From: an uncultured Bryobacterales bacterium
Lineage (GTDB): Bacteria > Acidobacteriota > Terriglobia > Bryobacterales > Bryobacteraceae
DNA: 10,214 nucleotides
Direction: 5' to 3'
NCBI GenBank assembly: GCA_937859895.1
Contig: CALMAV010000186.1
Coordinates: 6,628-16,841, forward strand
The position numbers and the translations under genes are program-made. The notes under the pieces were generated by a model. That model searched no databases and was not told the origin of the DNA. It was given only the letters and a program-made list of their open reading frames with translations. Every line of letters starts with the position of its first letter. Within the stretch, counting starts at the first letter, position 1. This document shows, in pieces, positions 1-5,907 of the stretch.

Positions 1-911
1 CTCTACTTCACGAGAACCTCTGTGCCAACGCGCTTCGCTATCCCGACGTGCCGGCAAGCGAGTATGCCTGGGCGGAGTTACTGCAGCACACTGCACGATA
101 CGCAGCCCAGTTAGAGACTGACTGGATCATTCACTACGATGCCGATGAGTTTCGCTCTCCTCCCTGGCGTTCCTCAACACTTGCCGAGGCCATTACATTT
201 GTTGATTCGCTTGGCTACTCAGCTATTGATTTCACCGTCCTCAACTTCGCCTTTACCGACACCGATCGTCATTCAACGTTCTCACCCGATGCAATGCGCT
301 TCTTCGACTTCGGAAGGCACGGTGCTCATCTTGCGCAAGTCAAGGCATGGAAGAACTCCGGCCAGCTTGTCGATCTCGCCTCATCAGCCGGACACGTTGT
401 TTCCTTTCCTGGAGCTCGCGTCTACCCGTTGAAGTTTCTCACCAGGCACTACCCATTCCGATCCGCTACGCAGGCCGCAACCAAAGTCTTTCAGGACAGG
501 CTACCCCGCATACAACGCGAGAAGCGCGAGCGTGGTTGGCACAATCACTACGACACTTACTCCCATATGTCTGCCATCAAGCCCTGGCGCACTTATGAGC
601 TTCTTAACTTTGATCCAAATGTGTTCGAAGCTGAATTTCTAGTAGAACGACTGAGCGGCGTTGGCATCGAGACTGACGACCGCGGTTTGCCTAACCTAAA
701 CACTGTGTTCGATTACCTCGAGAAAACAGAAACCGACAGAGCGCAGGCCGCAACCGCCCTGTCTCAAAACCAGAAACAACTTACGGATCTCCGCAACGAA
801 AATCAAGGGCTGCAGAACGAACTAATCGCGATGCAAAATTCACGCAGTTGGAAACTCAGCGCTCCTCTCCGAAAGTTGAAACGTCAACTCTTTCCCAAAA
901 CCACCAGCTAG
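1..911 (+). CDS. Glycosyltransferase family 2-like protein, C-terminal part (5' end outside window)
   Basis: The reading frame is open from base 3, with no stop before the window edge, so the gene begins upstream; the GTG at 48 is internal. The protein probably moves a sugar from a nucleotide-sugar donor onto a cell-surface polysaccharide or glycan, in the cytoplasm or at the inner membrane. The visible support is the motif DWIIHYDADEFRSP, which resembles the metal-binding D-x-D segment of Glyco_tranf_2_4-type enzymes. A histidine- and aromatic-rich middle follows. The last ~75 residues form a Gln/Asn/Leu-rich coiled coil (QKQLTDLRNENQGLQNEL) ending in SRSWKLSAPLRKLKR, a tail often seen on large surface-glycan transferases. 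The TAG stop is 18 bases from the end of the converging rlmH. Donor and acceptor cannot be told. I am fairly sure of the fold and unsure of the substrate. Confidence 0.75.
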   Translation, partial: LLHENLCANALRYPDVPASEYAWAELLQHTARYAAQLETDWIIHYDADEFRSPPWRSSTLAEAITFVDSLGYSAIDFTVLNFAFTDTDRHSTFSPDAMRFFDFGRHGAHLAQVKAWKNSGQLVDLASSAGHVVSFPGARVYPLKFLTRHYPFRSATQAATKVFQDRLPRIQREKRERGWHNHYDTYSHMSAIKPWRTYELLNFDPNVFEAEFLVERLSGVGIETDDRGLPNLNTVFDYLEKTETDRAQAATALSQNQKQLTDLRNENQGLQNELIAMQNSRSWKLSAPLRKLKRQLFPKTTS

Positions 912-929
912 TATCGCCGCAAGACCTTC

Positions 930-1349
930 TCATCGTGGGTAAGGATGGCCCCGCAGCGTTGTGAATGCGCGATAGACCTGCTCCAGCAGCATCGCTCTTG
1001 CTAACTCATGCGGGAATGTCATTGCCGAGAGAGACAGCAGCAGATCAGCCTTGGGCTTCCACTCAGGCGGCAGTCCATCGTGTCCCCCAACGGCAAACAC
1101 CAGATCCTGCCCCAGTCCTTCAGCAGCACTCACCAAGGCCACAAAGCCTGCTGAATCCATCGTGCGCCCGGCAGGGTCTAGCAGTATTTTTCGCGCACTC
1201 GCATGCTTATCGAACAGGGGGAACCGCCCTGGAACTACCTCTCGCATTTCGCAGTCCGCGTATCGGCCAATACGCTTCACGAACTCCGCCGCGATCGCAT
1301 TCGTATGCGTGTCCCGTGGCTTACCAATAAAGTACACATGGATCTTCAT
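930..1349 (-). CDS. rlmH: 23S rRNA (pseudouridine-1915-N3)-methyltransferase RlmH
   Basis: RlmH is a SPOUT-class enzyme that methylates N3 of pseudouridine 1915 in helix 69 of 23S rRNA, using S-adenosylmethionine, on the assembled 70S ribosome. The 139-residue protein starts with the typical beta strand MKIHVYFIGKPR. It carries the trefoil-knot cofactor segment FAVGGHDGLPPE (residues ~85-96) and the family-defining end LSLSAMTFPHELARAMLLEQVYRAF followed by RGHPYPR, which matches the usual RG-x-PYH ending. It is slightly shorter than the ~155-residue E. coli protein but lacks no recognisable motif. The ATG start fits the conserved N-terminus, although no strong Shine-Dalgarno precedes it. The gene is divergent from the Ku gene (118 bases between start codons) and convergent with the glycosyltransferase. 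It looks intact. Confidence 0.95.
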   Translation of the reverse strand: MKIHVYFIGKPRDTHTNAIAAEFVKRIGRYADCEMREVVPGRFPLFDKHASARKILLDPAGRTMDSAGFVALVSAAEGLGQDLVFAVGGHDGLPPEWKPKADLLLSLSAMTFPHELARAMLLEQVYRAFTTLRGHPYPR

Positions 1350-1405
1350 TGCACTGCCCGTACCGGACAGGTTGCGAAGAGCACGGAGACGCGATACTGT
1401 CGTAG

Positions 1406-1435
1406 TTGCAAATTCAGCCGGGCCCGCTTTATTCT
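1406..1435 (+). promoter_or_regulatory. Candidate sigma-70 promoter for the Ku gene
   Basis: A TTGCAA hexamer at 1406-1411 and a TATTCT hexamer at 1430-1435 are separated by 18 bases, each matching the -35/-10 consensus at 4 of 6 positions. A transcript would start near 1442, about 25 bases before the TTG start of Ku, leaving room for its ribosome binding site. This is read by eye only. Confidence 0.35.
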
Positions 1436-1453
1436 ACTCAGCGCCGGAGTCCC

Positions 1454-1460
1454 GGGGAGG
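1454..1460 (+). promoter_or_regulatory. Ribosome binding site of Ku (decides the TTG start)
   Basis: GGGGAGG lies 7 bases before the TTG at 1468. The frame is open far upstream, but those codons run antisense through rlmH and look nothing like Ku. This site and the match of the next residues (STVWKGYITFGLITIPV) to the Ku N-terminus fix the start. Confidence 0.75.
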
Positions 1461-1467
1461 AAACCAT

Positions 1468-2319
1468 TTGGCTTCAACCGTCTGGAAAGGCTACATCACT
1501 TTCGGTCTGATTACCATCCCTGTACGGTTGTACGCCGCCGCGCGTACTGAACGCATCAGTTTCAATCAAATCCACGGCCCTTGTGGAAGCCGCATCAAGC
1601 AGCAAACCTTGTGCCCCAGATGCGATCGTGTCATCGAGCGCAGCGAACTAATCAAAGGCTACGAGATCTCAAAAGATCGCTACGTCATCGTCAACGATGA
1701 AGAGATCAAGAGTGTCGCTCCGCCTACCAGCGACAACATGGAGATTCATGAGTTCGTTCGTGCTGAAGGTATCGACCCTATCTACTTCGACGCGTCGTAC
1801 TTCATGGTGCCCGAAGAGGCCGGTAAGAAGGCTTACTATCTCCTGTTTCAGACCATGAAGAAATCAGGATTCAGCGCGATCGCTAAGATTACGATGCATC
1901 AGCGAGAGTTCACCATTGTGGTTCGTCCTCATGCTGATGGACTCCTGCTTCACACGATGTTTTATCCAGAAGAGGTGCGCGAAATTCCTGAGTTCCGTCG
2001 TGACGAAAACATCCAGGTAAAGCCACAAGAGATCGCCCTTGCTGAAAAGCTTGTCGAGGGACTTGCCGCCGACTTCGAACCTTCCAAGTATCACGATGAG
2101 TATCAGGGTCGGCTCATGCAGATGATCCAAGCCAAAGACGAAGGGCAAGGCGTTACCGAGGAAGTTCCCAAACACCGCGCACCTGTTATCGACCTCATGC
2201 AGGCGTTACAGAAGAGCCTCGGCGAACTGCCCCGCAAGCCCGCCTCAAAGGCCGAACCCACCGACATCTCCGCACCAAAAAAGACGGTCGGCAAACGCCC
2301 CCGCGCCGCCAACGGCTAG
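1468..2319 (+). CDS. ku: Bacterial Ku protein, non-homologous end joining
   Basis: Bacterial Ku is a homodimeric ring that threads onto broken DNA ends and recruits the ligase LigD for non-homologous end joining. The 283-residue protein begins, after its TTG start, with the classic segment WKGYITFGLITIPVRLY. It continues with a cysteine-bearing stretch (CGSRIKQQTLCPRC, ~39-52), then ERSELIKGYEISKDRYVIV, the beta-barrel core (AYYLLFQTMKKSGFSAIAK), the helical segment AEKLVEGLAADFEPSKYHDEY, and a Lys/Arg/Pro-rich tail after ~residue 250. The tail resembles the basic C-terminal extension that in other bacterial Ku proteins binds DNA or LigD. Length is normal for the family. No LigD or polymerase domain lies in the window, so the partner must be elsewhere. 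The gene is divergent from rlmH and appears to be a single-gene unit. Confidence 0.95.
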   Translation: MASTVWKGYITFGLITIPVRLYAAARTERISFNQIHGPCGSRIKQQTLCPRCDRVIERSELIKGYEISKDRYVIVNDEEIKSVAPPTSDNMEIHEFVRAEGIDPIYFDASYFMVPEEAGKKAYYLLFQTMKKSGFSAIAKITMHQREFTIVVRPHADGLLLHTMFYPEEVREIPEFRRDENIQVKPQEIALAEKLVEGLAADFEPSKYHDEYQGRLMQMIQAKDEGQGVTEEVPKHRAPVIDLMQALQKSLGELPRKPASKAEPTDISAPKKTVGKRPRAANG

Positions 2320-2457
2320 GTAACAGAAGAAGCCTCTCGGGGGACATCGCCGGCCGGATCTCTACGGACTGGAAACACGAAGGCAGTAGGCGTGTCCCAA
2401 ATAGAAAACGTTCACCGGATCTAGCAACTTCCGCAGACCAACTGCCGAAAGCGTCGG

Positions 2458-2970
2458 TCACCGCGCGCTACTAAGCTCGCCGATCTCTCGCCGTAATCTT
2501 CGTTTCTCTCGCGCATCCATAATGCCCACCACTATAATCCAGATCAGCAGTAACGAAAGAACCGGTACGCTCCTCCGTAACTGCTCTGGATTGCTGAGAA
2601 GCCAAGGGATGAAAGGAGCCCCAAATACCGCAATCGTAAAAAGGACCAAACCCGCCATCACGAATCCACCTCTTCGTGAATAAGTGAGGTTACGCTGAAG
2701 CTCATTGAGAGAGAAGGCAAGACAATCTTCGAGTCTCAATTCTCCGGCGAGACTTCTCGGCCGGATACTTCTGCTGGCATCGATCACCGCTTATATCGCC
2801 CAGGCAGCCGTGAGGGCAAAGCCAATGCGCTGCAGTGAGAGCGAGCTCACTAATAGGCGCCACACATCAAACATAACTAATGCAATTGCAATCCCGCAGT
2901 TTGCAAAGAACTTCCATTGAGTTCTTCTTGCAAGCTCCTGCGCTTCGGACCGAATCAGCTGTAGTGACAC
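2458..2970 (-). pseudogene. Membrane-protein partner of the adjacent ECF sigma factor, broken by an in-frame stop and probably 5'-truncated
   Basis: Two open segments in the same frame are separated only by TAA at 2791-2793. The upstream segment reads VSLQLIRSEAQELARRTQWK, then a hydrophobic stretch, and ends SLQRIGFALTAAWAI. The downstream segment begins AVIDASRSIRPRS and has two clear membrane spans (FVMAGLVLFTIAVFGAPFI and VPVLSLLLIWIIVVGIM) before a charged end REKRRLRREIGEL. Read through the stop, they give one continuous protein of about 170 residues with three to four spans, the layout I associate with small membrane proteins encoded directly after ECF sigma factors in Acidobacteria. 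The TAA probably replaces a TAT or TAC tyrosine codon. The first ~20 residues expected of the family are absent, and the 5' end overlaps the sigma remnant. A GTG at 2785-2787 could restart translation of a 109-residue fragment. Function of the family is unknown; a sensor or anti-sigma role is a guess. Confidence 0.6.
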
Positions 2971-3332
2971 TCGAGCGTGTCTTCCCTTTGCGTAAGGAGC
3001 TCATGATCATTTTTGAACCTGGCCGGCTAGTCGAGCTCATCAACGTCAATAAGCTTCGAATAAATCCGTTTTTCTCGACTTACGTACGATGCCCCGCAAT
3101 TATGCGCAACACGATAGATCCACGTCCGCATGGAACAGCGCCCCTTATCCTCTTTGAACCTGATCCATAACTGAAGATAAATCTCTTGCAGTAAGTCACG
3201 CCTCTTCTCCGGGTCAGCTTCGTGACCTCGAGCGAGGCGAACAAGTGCTGGTCCATAGCCGTCGATACCGTCCTGATATAGTCCGTCCTGGCTAAGCCGA
3301 TCCAACGTCGACTCCCTTTTGCTCACACTCAA
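2955..3332 (-). pseudogene. ECF-type RNA polymerase sigma factor remnant, region 2 only
   Basis: ECF sigma factors direct RNA polymerase to stress or envelope promoters. Residues ~24-85 are clearly sigma region 2: YGPALVRLARGHEADPEKRR, DLLQEIYLQLW (region 2.2, core binding) and MRTWIYRVAHNCGASYV (region 2.4, -10 recognition). A TAG at 3027-3029 then ends the frame after IDVDELD. In the same frame beyond it, PARFKNDHELLTQREDTLE still resembles the region 2-4 linker, so the TAG looks like a nonsense change. That frame ends at TGA 2955-2957. Region 4 (-35 binding), normally ~60 residues more, is missing entirely, and the sequence passes straight into the partner gene in another frame. A functional sigma factor is therefore unlikely. 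The start is TTG at 3330-3332 or GTG at 3324-3326, with no good Shine-Dalgarno seen. Region 2 identity is firm; pseudogene status is very likely. Confidence 0.75.
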
Positions 3333-3476
3333 GTTAGTTTTCGGTCATGCGCATTTCTAACACTCGCGAAAGTAGAAAGCTTGCGGCACCTGCTAAACAA
3401 CCGAACTCGTATCAGCAATCCTTCCGGCGTCTCCAAACAGGAAACACCTATCGGTAACCTTCTTAGCGAGCAGCGC

Positions 3477-3809
3477 TCAAGCGCGGTAACTCCCACGAAG
3501 AAAGTCAATCCGCACTGCGAATTTTATGAGAAGCCATTGAAGTACGCCAAAAACTCCGGTGAGAATTACTAAGTAGGTAATTTCCCGTTTTCTGCTGATC
3601 TCAGGACTGAGCGGCTGCGGAAGGGGACGGAGATCTGATCTTTTTTCGCACGGCTCAATTCCAGGCAGACGTTCATTGGTGAAGTCACACGGATGAGGCC
3701 GCTCTCGAATGGGCCGTAGTTGCGTAGGCGGGTCGCAGACAATGAGCAGGCTCGCTAATACGTAAACGTAAACGCTTGCAACAATCCATCTGGCCATACG
3801 AATACACAC
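3477..3809 (-). CDS. Hypothetical small membrane protein (two spans)
   Basis: I do not recognise this 110-residue protein. It has an N-terminal hydrophobic segment (WIVASVYVYVLASLLIV) after a short basic start, then a ~45-residue loop rich in Pro, Arg and Glu with two cysteines (CDFTNERLPGIEPCEKR), then a second span (ITYLVILTGVFGVLQWLLI) and a short basic end. The positive residues at both ends suggest both termini face the cytoplasm, with the loop outside. The GTG at 3807-3809 lies six bases beyond the TGA of the hydrolase upstream, with AGAAG in front of it, so translational coupling is plausible. An in-frame ATG at 3795-3797 is an alternative start and would place an Arg directly before the first span. 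No homology-based function can be offered. The main doubt is whether it is a gene at all. Confidence 0.5.
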   Translation of the reverse strand: MCIRMARWIVASVYVYVLASLLIVCDPPTQLRPIRERPHPCDFTNERLPGIEPCEKRSDLRPLPQPLSPEISRKREITYLVILTGVFGVLQWLLIKFAVRIDFLRGSYRA

Positions 3810-3815
3810 TCATTG

Positions 3816-4931
3816 TCACTTCTGACTAGCAGACGTCGGAACAATCTTCAACCCGAGAAACTCAGAGATGTTCTCGTTAAGGAACTTTTTATCAGCCGGA
3901 TTGCTCCCGGCCCCTGCCGTGTGACCCCACAAGGAAGGAATCGGGCGCAGCGTTACGGTGTTCATAAAGGCTGCCTCATATCGCGCATCAGTAACCGGAA
4001 AATACAAATCGGTTTCAGAGGGCATGTACAGGAACGGCACTTGGATACTGCGAAGCGCTCGCTCTACATCTCCGTTGAAGCCTGGTGTCTTGCCCACATC
4101 GTGCCGCTCCCACGTTCGCATTTGCAGGATCAAGTTGTTCGCATCTGCGCCCGGGATGAAGTGAGTCCGATAGCCCTCCAGCACCGACTCGAACGTCGCA
4201 CCGGGTTTGGCATTCGTACGCCATAACTCCTTACGCCACCACTCCTGTGAGTAGAGCCATGCCGTCCACACAACAGCAAATGCTTCCAGGCCTTTCCGCG
4301 GGGGCTCGGTATAGTCGCCACCTTTGAAAGCAGCGTCTGCAGTCAAAGCCGCGATCTGCCCTTCCAGTCGTACGATGCCATGGCCATAGGTCTTCGCTGT
4401 GCCCGACGTTGCAACAACACGATCAGCGAAGTCCGGATAGCTAACCGCCCATTGGAACGCCTGCTGTGCGCCCATAGAAAAGCCAATCACCGCCTTCAGA
4501 TGTTTCACATGCAGGTCTTCGGTTAACAGCCGATGCACCGCGTCCACGTTGTCGCGAATCGTCACAATCGGAAACCGAGGGCCATGGAACGGCTCGGGCG
4601 TATTGCTGGGCGACGACGATCGGCCGTTGCCGAACAACTCCGTCGTCACAAGAAACAACTGCGATGTATCCAGTGCATGGCCCGGCCCCATCAGCCACTC
4701 ATAGCCATGCAGGTTCGCCATGTAGTGTGAGGGCAGCAGGATCGCATTGTCCCCAGCTGCGTTTAATTGCCCATATGTGCCGTAAACAATCCGCGCCTCA
4801 GGCAGCACAACGCCGCTCTCAGTTTTAAAATTCTGGATGGAGAACTCATGGCGCTGTGCCCCGCCAGGCTCAGCCGCTGAAAGACAAAAGGCCGCAAGAA
4901 TCAAAATTGCTGCATGCACTCGAAAAGACAT
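3816..4931 (-). CDS. Exported alpha/beta hydrolase, MetX (homoserine O-acetyltransferase)-like
   Basis: The 371-residue protein has the alpha/beta hydrolase fold of the MetX family. The nucleophile is Ser152 in VIGFSMGAQQAFQWA. The expected acid is Asp308 in SETDLYFPVTDARY, and the histidine is His337 in LWGHTAGAGS. MetX-like landmarks are ARIVYGTYGQLNAAGDNAIL near the N-terminus, ELFGNGRSSSPSNTP and RFPIVTIRDNVDAVHRLL. The ATG at 4929-4931 starts a clear signal peptide (MSFRVHAAILILAAFCLSAA), so the enzyme is probably periplasmic. That argues against homoserine acetylation and for an ester or acyl hydrolase. A TTG further upstream (4986-4988) is in frame, but the added residues do not look like part of a signal peptide. 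The GFSMG nucleophile elbow lacks the second Gly of the GGSMGG found in true MetX. The gene is divergent from the DUF2237 gene, with 57 bases between. Substrate is unknown. Confidence 0.85.
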   Translation of the reverse strand: MSFRVHAAILILAAFCLSAAEPGGAQRHEFSIQNFKTESGVVLPEARIVYGTYGQLNAAGDNAILLPSHYMANLHGYEWLMGPGHALDTSQLFLVTTELFGNGRSSSPSNTPEPFHGPRFPIVTIRDNVDAVHRLLTEDLHVKHLKAVIGFSMGAQQAFQWAVSYPDFADRVVATSGTAKTYGHGIVRLEGQIAALTADAAFKGGDYTEPPRKGLEAFAVVWTAWLYSQEWWRKELWRTNAKPGATFESVLEGYRTHFIPGADANNLILQMRTWERHDVGKTPGFNGDVERALRSIQVPFLYMPSETDLYFPVTDARYEAAFMNTVTLRPIPSLWGHTAGAGSNPADKKFLNENISEFLGLKIVPTSASQK

Positions 4932-4988
4932 TGCTCTACAGTACAGGTCGCGGACCCGCCATCCTGTCCACGCTAGTCTGGTAAGCAA

Positions 4989-5351
4989 ATGACCAAAAAC
5001 GTTCTAGGCGGCGTCCTGCAGACCTGCTGCACCGATCCACTCACTGGCTTCTATCGCGATGGGAAGTGCAACACCGGTCCTGACGATCACGGTAAACACA
5101 CCATCTGCGTGCTGTTAACCCAGGAGTTTCTGCTTCACCAGAAGTCCGTCGGCAACGACTTGATAACACCGCGGCCCGAGTATGGCTTTGATGGATTAAA
5201 GCCGGGCGACAACTGGTGTGTCTGTATCGATCGCTGGAAGCAGTCCTACGACGCTGGCATTGTCGCGCATGTGCGCCTGGAAGCAACTCACGAAAATGCT
5301 TTGGAAACCGTTCCGCTCGAAGTACTTCAGAAGAGTGCCCGCACGAACTAA
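4989..5351 (+). CDS. DUF2237 family protein
   Basis: This 120-residue protein matches the small conserved family DUF2237 (COG3651) along its whole length. It opens NVLGGVLQTCCTDPLTGFYR, continues with DGKCNTGPDDHGKHTICVLLT, has the central signature GNDLITPRPEYGFDGLKPGD and then NWCVCIDRWKQSYDAG, and ends LEATHENALETVPLEVL. Five of its six cysteines fall in the conserved segments, so metal binding or a redox role is possible, but no biochemical function of the family is known to me. It has no signal peptide or membrane span and should be cytosolic. The ATG start fits the conserved N-terminus and is preceded by GGTAAG. The ogt gene follows after 13 bases on the same strand, so the two are probably co-transcribed. 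Confidence 0.9.
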   Translation: MTKNVLGGVLQTCCTDPLTGFYRDGKCNTGPDDHGKHTICVLLTQEFLLHQKSVGNDLITPRPEYGFDGLKPGDNWCVCIDRWKQSYDAGIVAHVRLEATHENALETVPLEVLQKSARTN

Positions 5352-5364
5352 TTAGCTATCGCTC

Positions 5365-5907
5365 GTGGCCAGTTGGACTACCTTCGAGGGCCGGCTATCG
5401 GACGGTCTACCAATTCGCGTACTGCTGGCCGAGCACGCAGGCAACTTGCTCGGAACCAGCCTCTATGACGACGTGCATCCGAAGAGTGAGGATGAGTTTC
5501 TCTGGCAAACCGACCGGAGCTTGCCATGGCACAAAGCCAGACAACTAGCCGATTCGCTGCACCTTGCCGTCGGTCAACTAACGTCTTACTTCGCAGGGAC
5601 GCGCCGCGATTTCAACCTTCCGATGCGCGGAACGCCGTTCCAAGTTCGTGTCTGGCAGCAGGTGATGCAGATACCGTTCGGACAGACCCTTAGCTACGGC
5701 GAAGTTGCTGAGGTGATCGGTCATCCTGCTGCGGTGCGTGCCGTGGGAAGTGCGAACGGCCGGTGCAACTTTGAACTTGTGGTTCCCTGTCATCGCGTCC
5801 TGGCTGCCGGTGGAAAGCTGGGCGGCTATGGCAATAATCTGGGAATGAAGCGACGTTTACTGGCTCATGAAGCAGCCGTGATTGGTAATTCAAAAACCGG
5901 CAGTTAG
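5365..5907 (+). CDS. ogt: Methylated-DNA--[protein]-cysteine S-methyltransferase, Ogt type
   Basis: This suicide repair protein takes the alkyl group from O6-alkylguanine (and O4-alkylthymine) in DNA onto its own cysteine. The 180-residue protein has an Ogt-like N-terminal domain and the DNA-binding/active-site domain from about residue 88: GTPFQVRVWQQVMQIPFGQT, LSYGEVAEVIGHPAAVRAVG with the arginine finger in AVRAVG, and the alkyl acceptor Cys in VVPCHRVLAAGGKLGGYG. The closing glutamate is in LLAHEAA. One oddity is the segment before the active site, NGRCNFELVVPCHR, where the family has NGRNPI-x-IVVPCHR, so the conserved Asn-Pro is missing. The start is GTG at 5365-5367. A stop lies four codons upstream in frame and no better start exists; no clear Shine-Dalgarno is seen, which fits coupling to the DUF2237 gene 13 bases before. 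Its stop overlaps the end of the converging pseudogene by four bases. Confidence 0.92.
   Translation: MASWTTFEGRLSDGLPIRVLLAEHAGNLLGTSLYDDVHPKSEDEFLWQTDRSLPWHKARQLADSLHLAVGQLTSYFAGTRRDFNLPMRGTPFQVRVWQQVMQIPFGQTLSYGEVAEVIGHPAAVRAVGSANGRCNFELVVPCHRVLAAGGKLGGYGNNLGMKRRLLAHEAAVIGNSKTGS

Noticed and set aside
1051..1467. The Ku reading frame is open for 139 more codons upstream, suggesting a 422-residue protein.
   Set aside because: This part runs antisense through rlmH and has no Ku-like or other recognisable protein features. The ribosome binding site at 1454-1460 and the Ku N-terminal motif fix the start at 1468.
2340..2410. A possible terminator between Ku and the sigma-partner remnant, from a weak ACACG/CGTGT inverted repeat.
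   Set aside because: The stem is only five base pairs with a long loop and no T-run follows, so it is not supportable.
3333..3476. Promoter-like hexamers (TTGTTT and TCTACT on the minus strand) upstream of the sigma remnant.
   Set aside because: They match consensus poorly and other pairings are equally good. I would not call a promoter here by eye.
3381..3572. A 63-residue plus-strand frame as a small gene.
   Set aside because: It overlaps the minus-strand membrane gene and an intergenic stretch, has low-complexity composition, and no ribosome binding site supports it.
4932..4988. An N-terminal extension of the MetX-like hydrolase from the TTG at 4986-4988.
   Set aside because: The extra 19 residues would sit in front of a normal signal peptide, and the TTG lacks a convincing ribosome binding site. 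The ATG at 4929-4931 is the better start.
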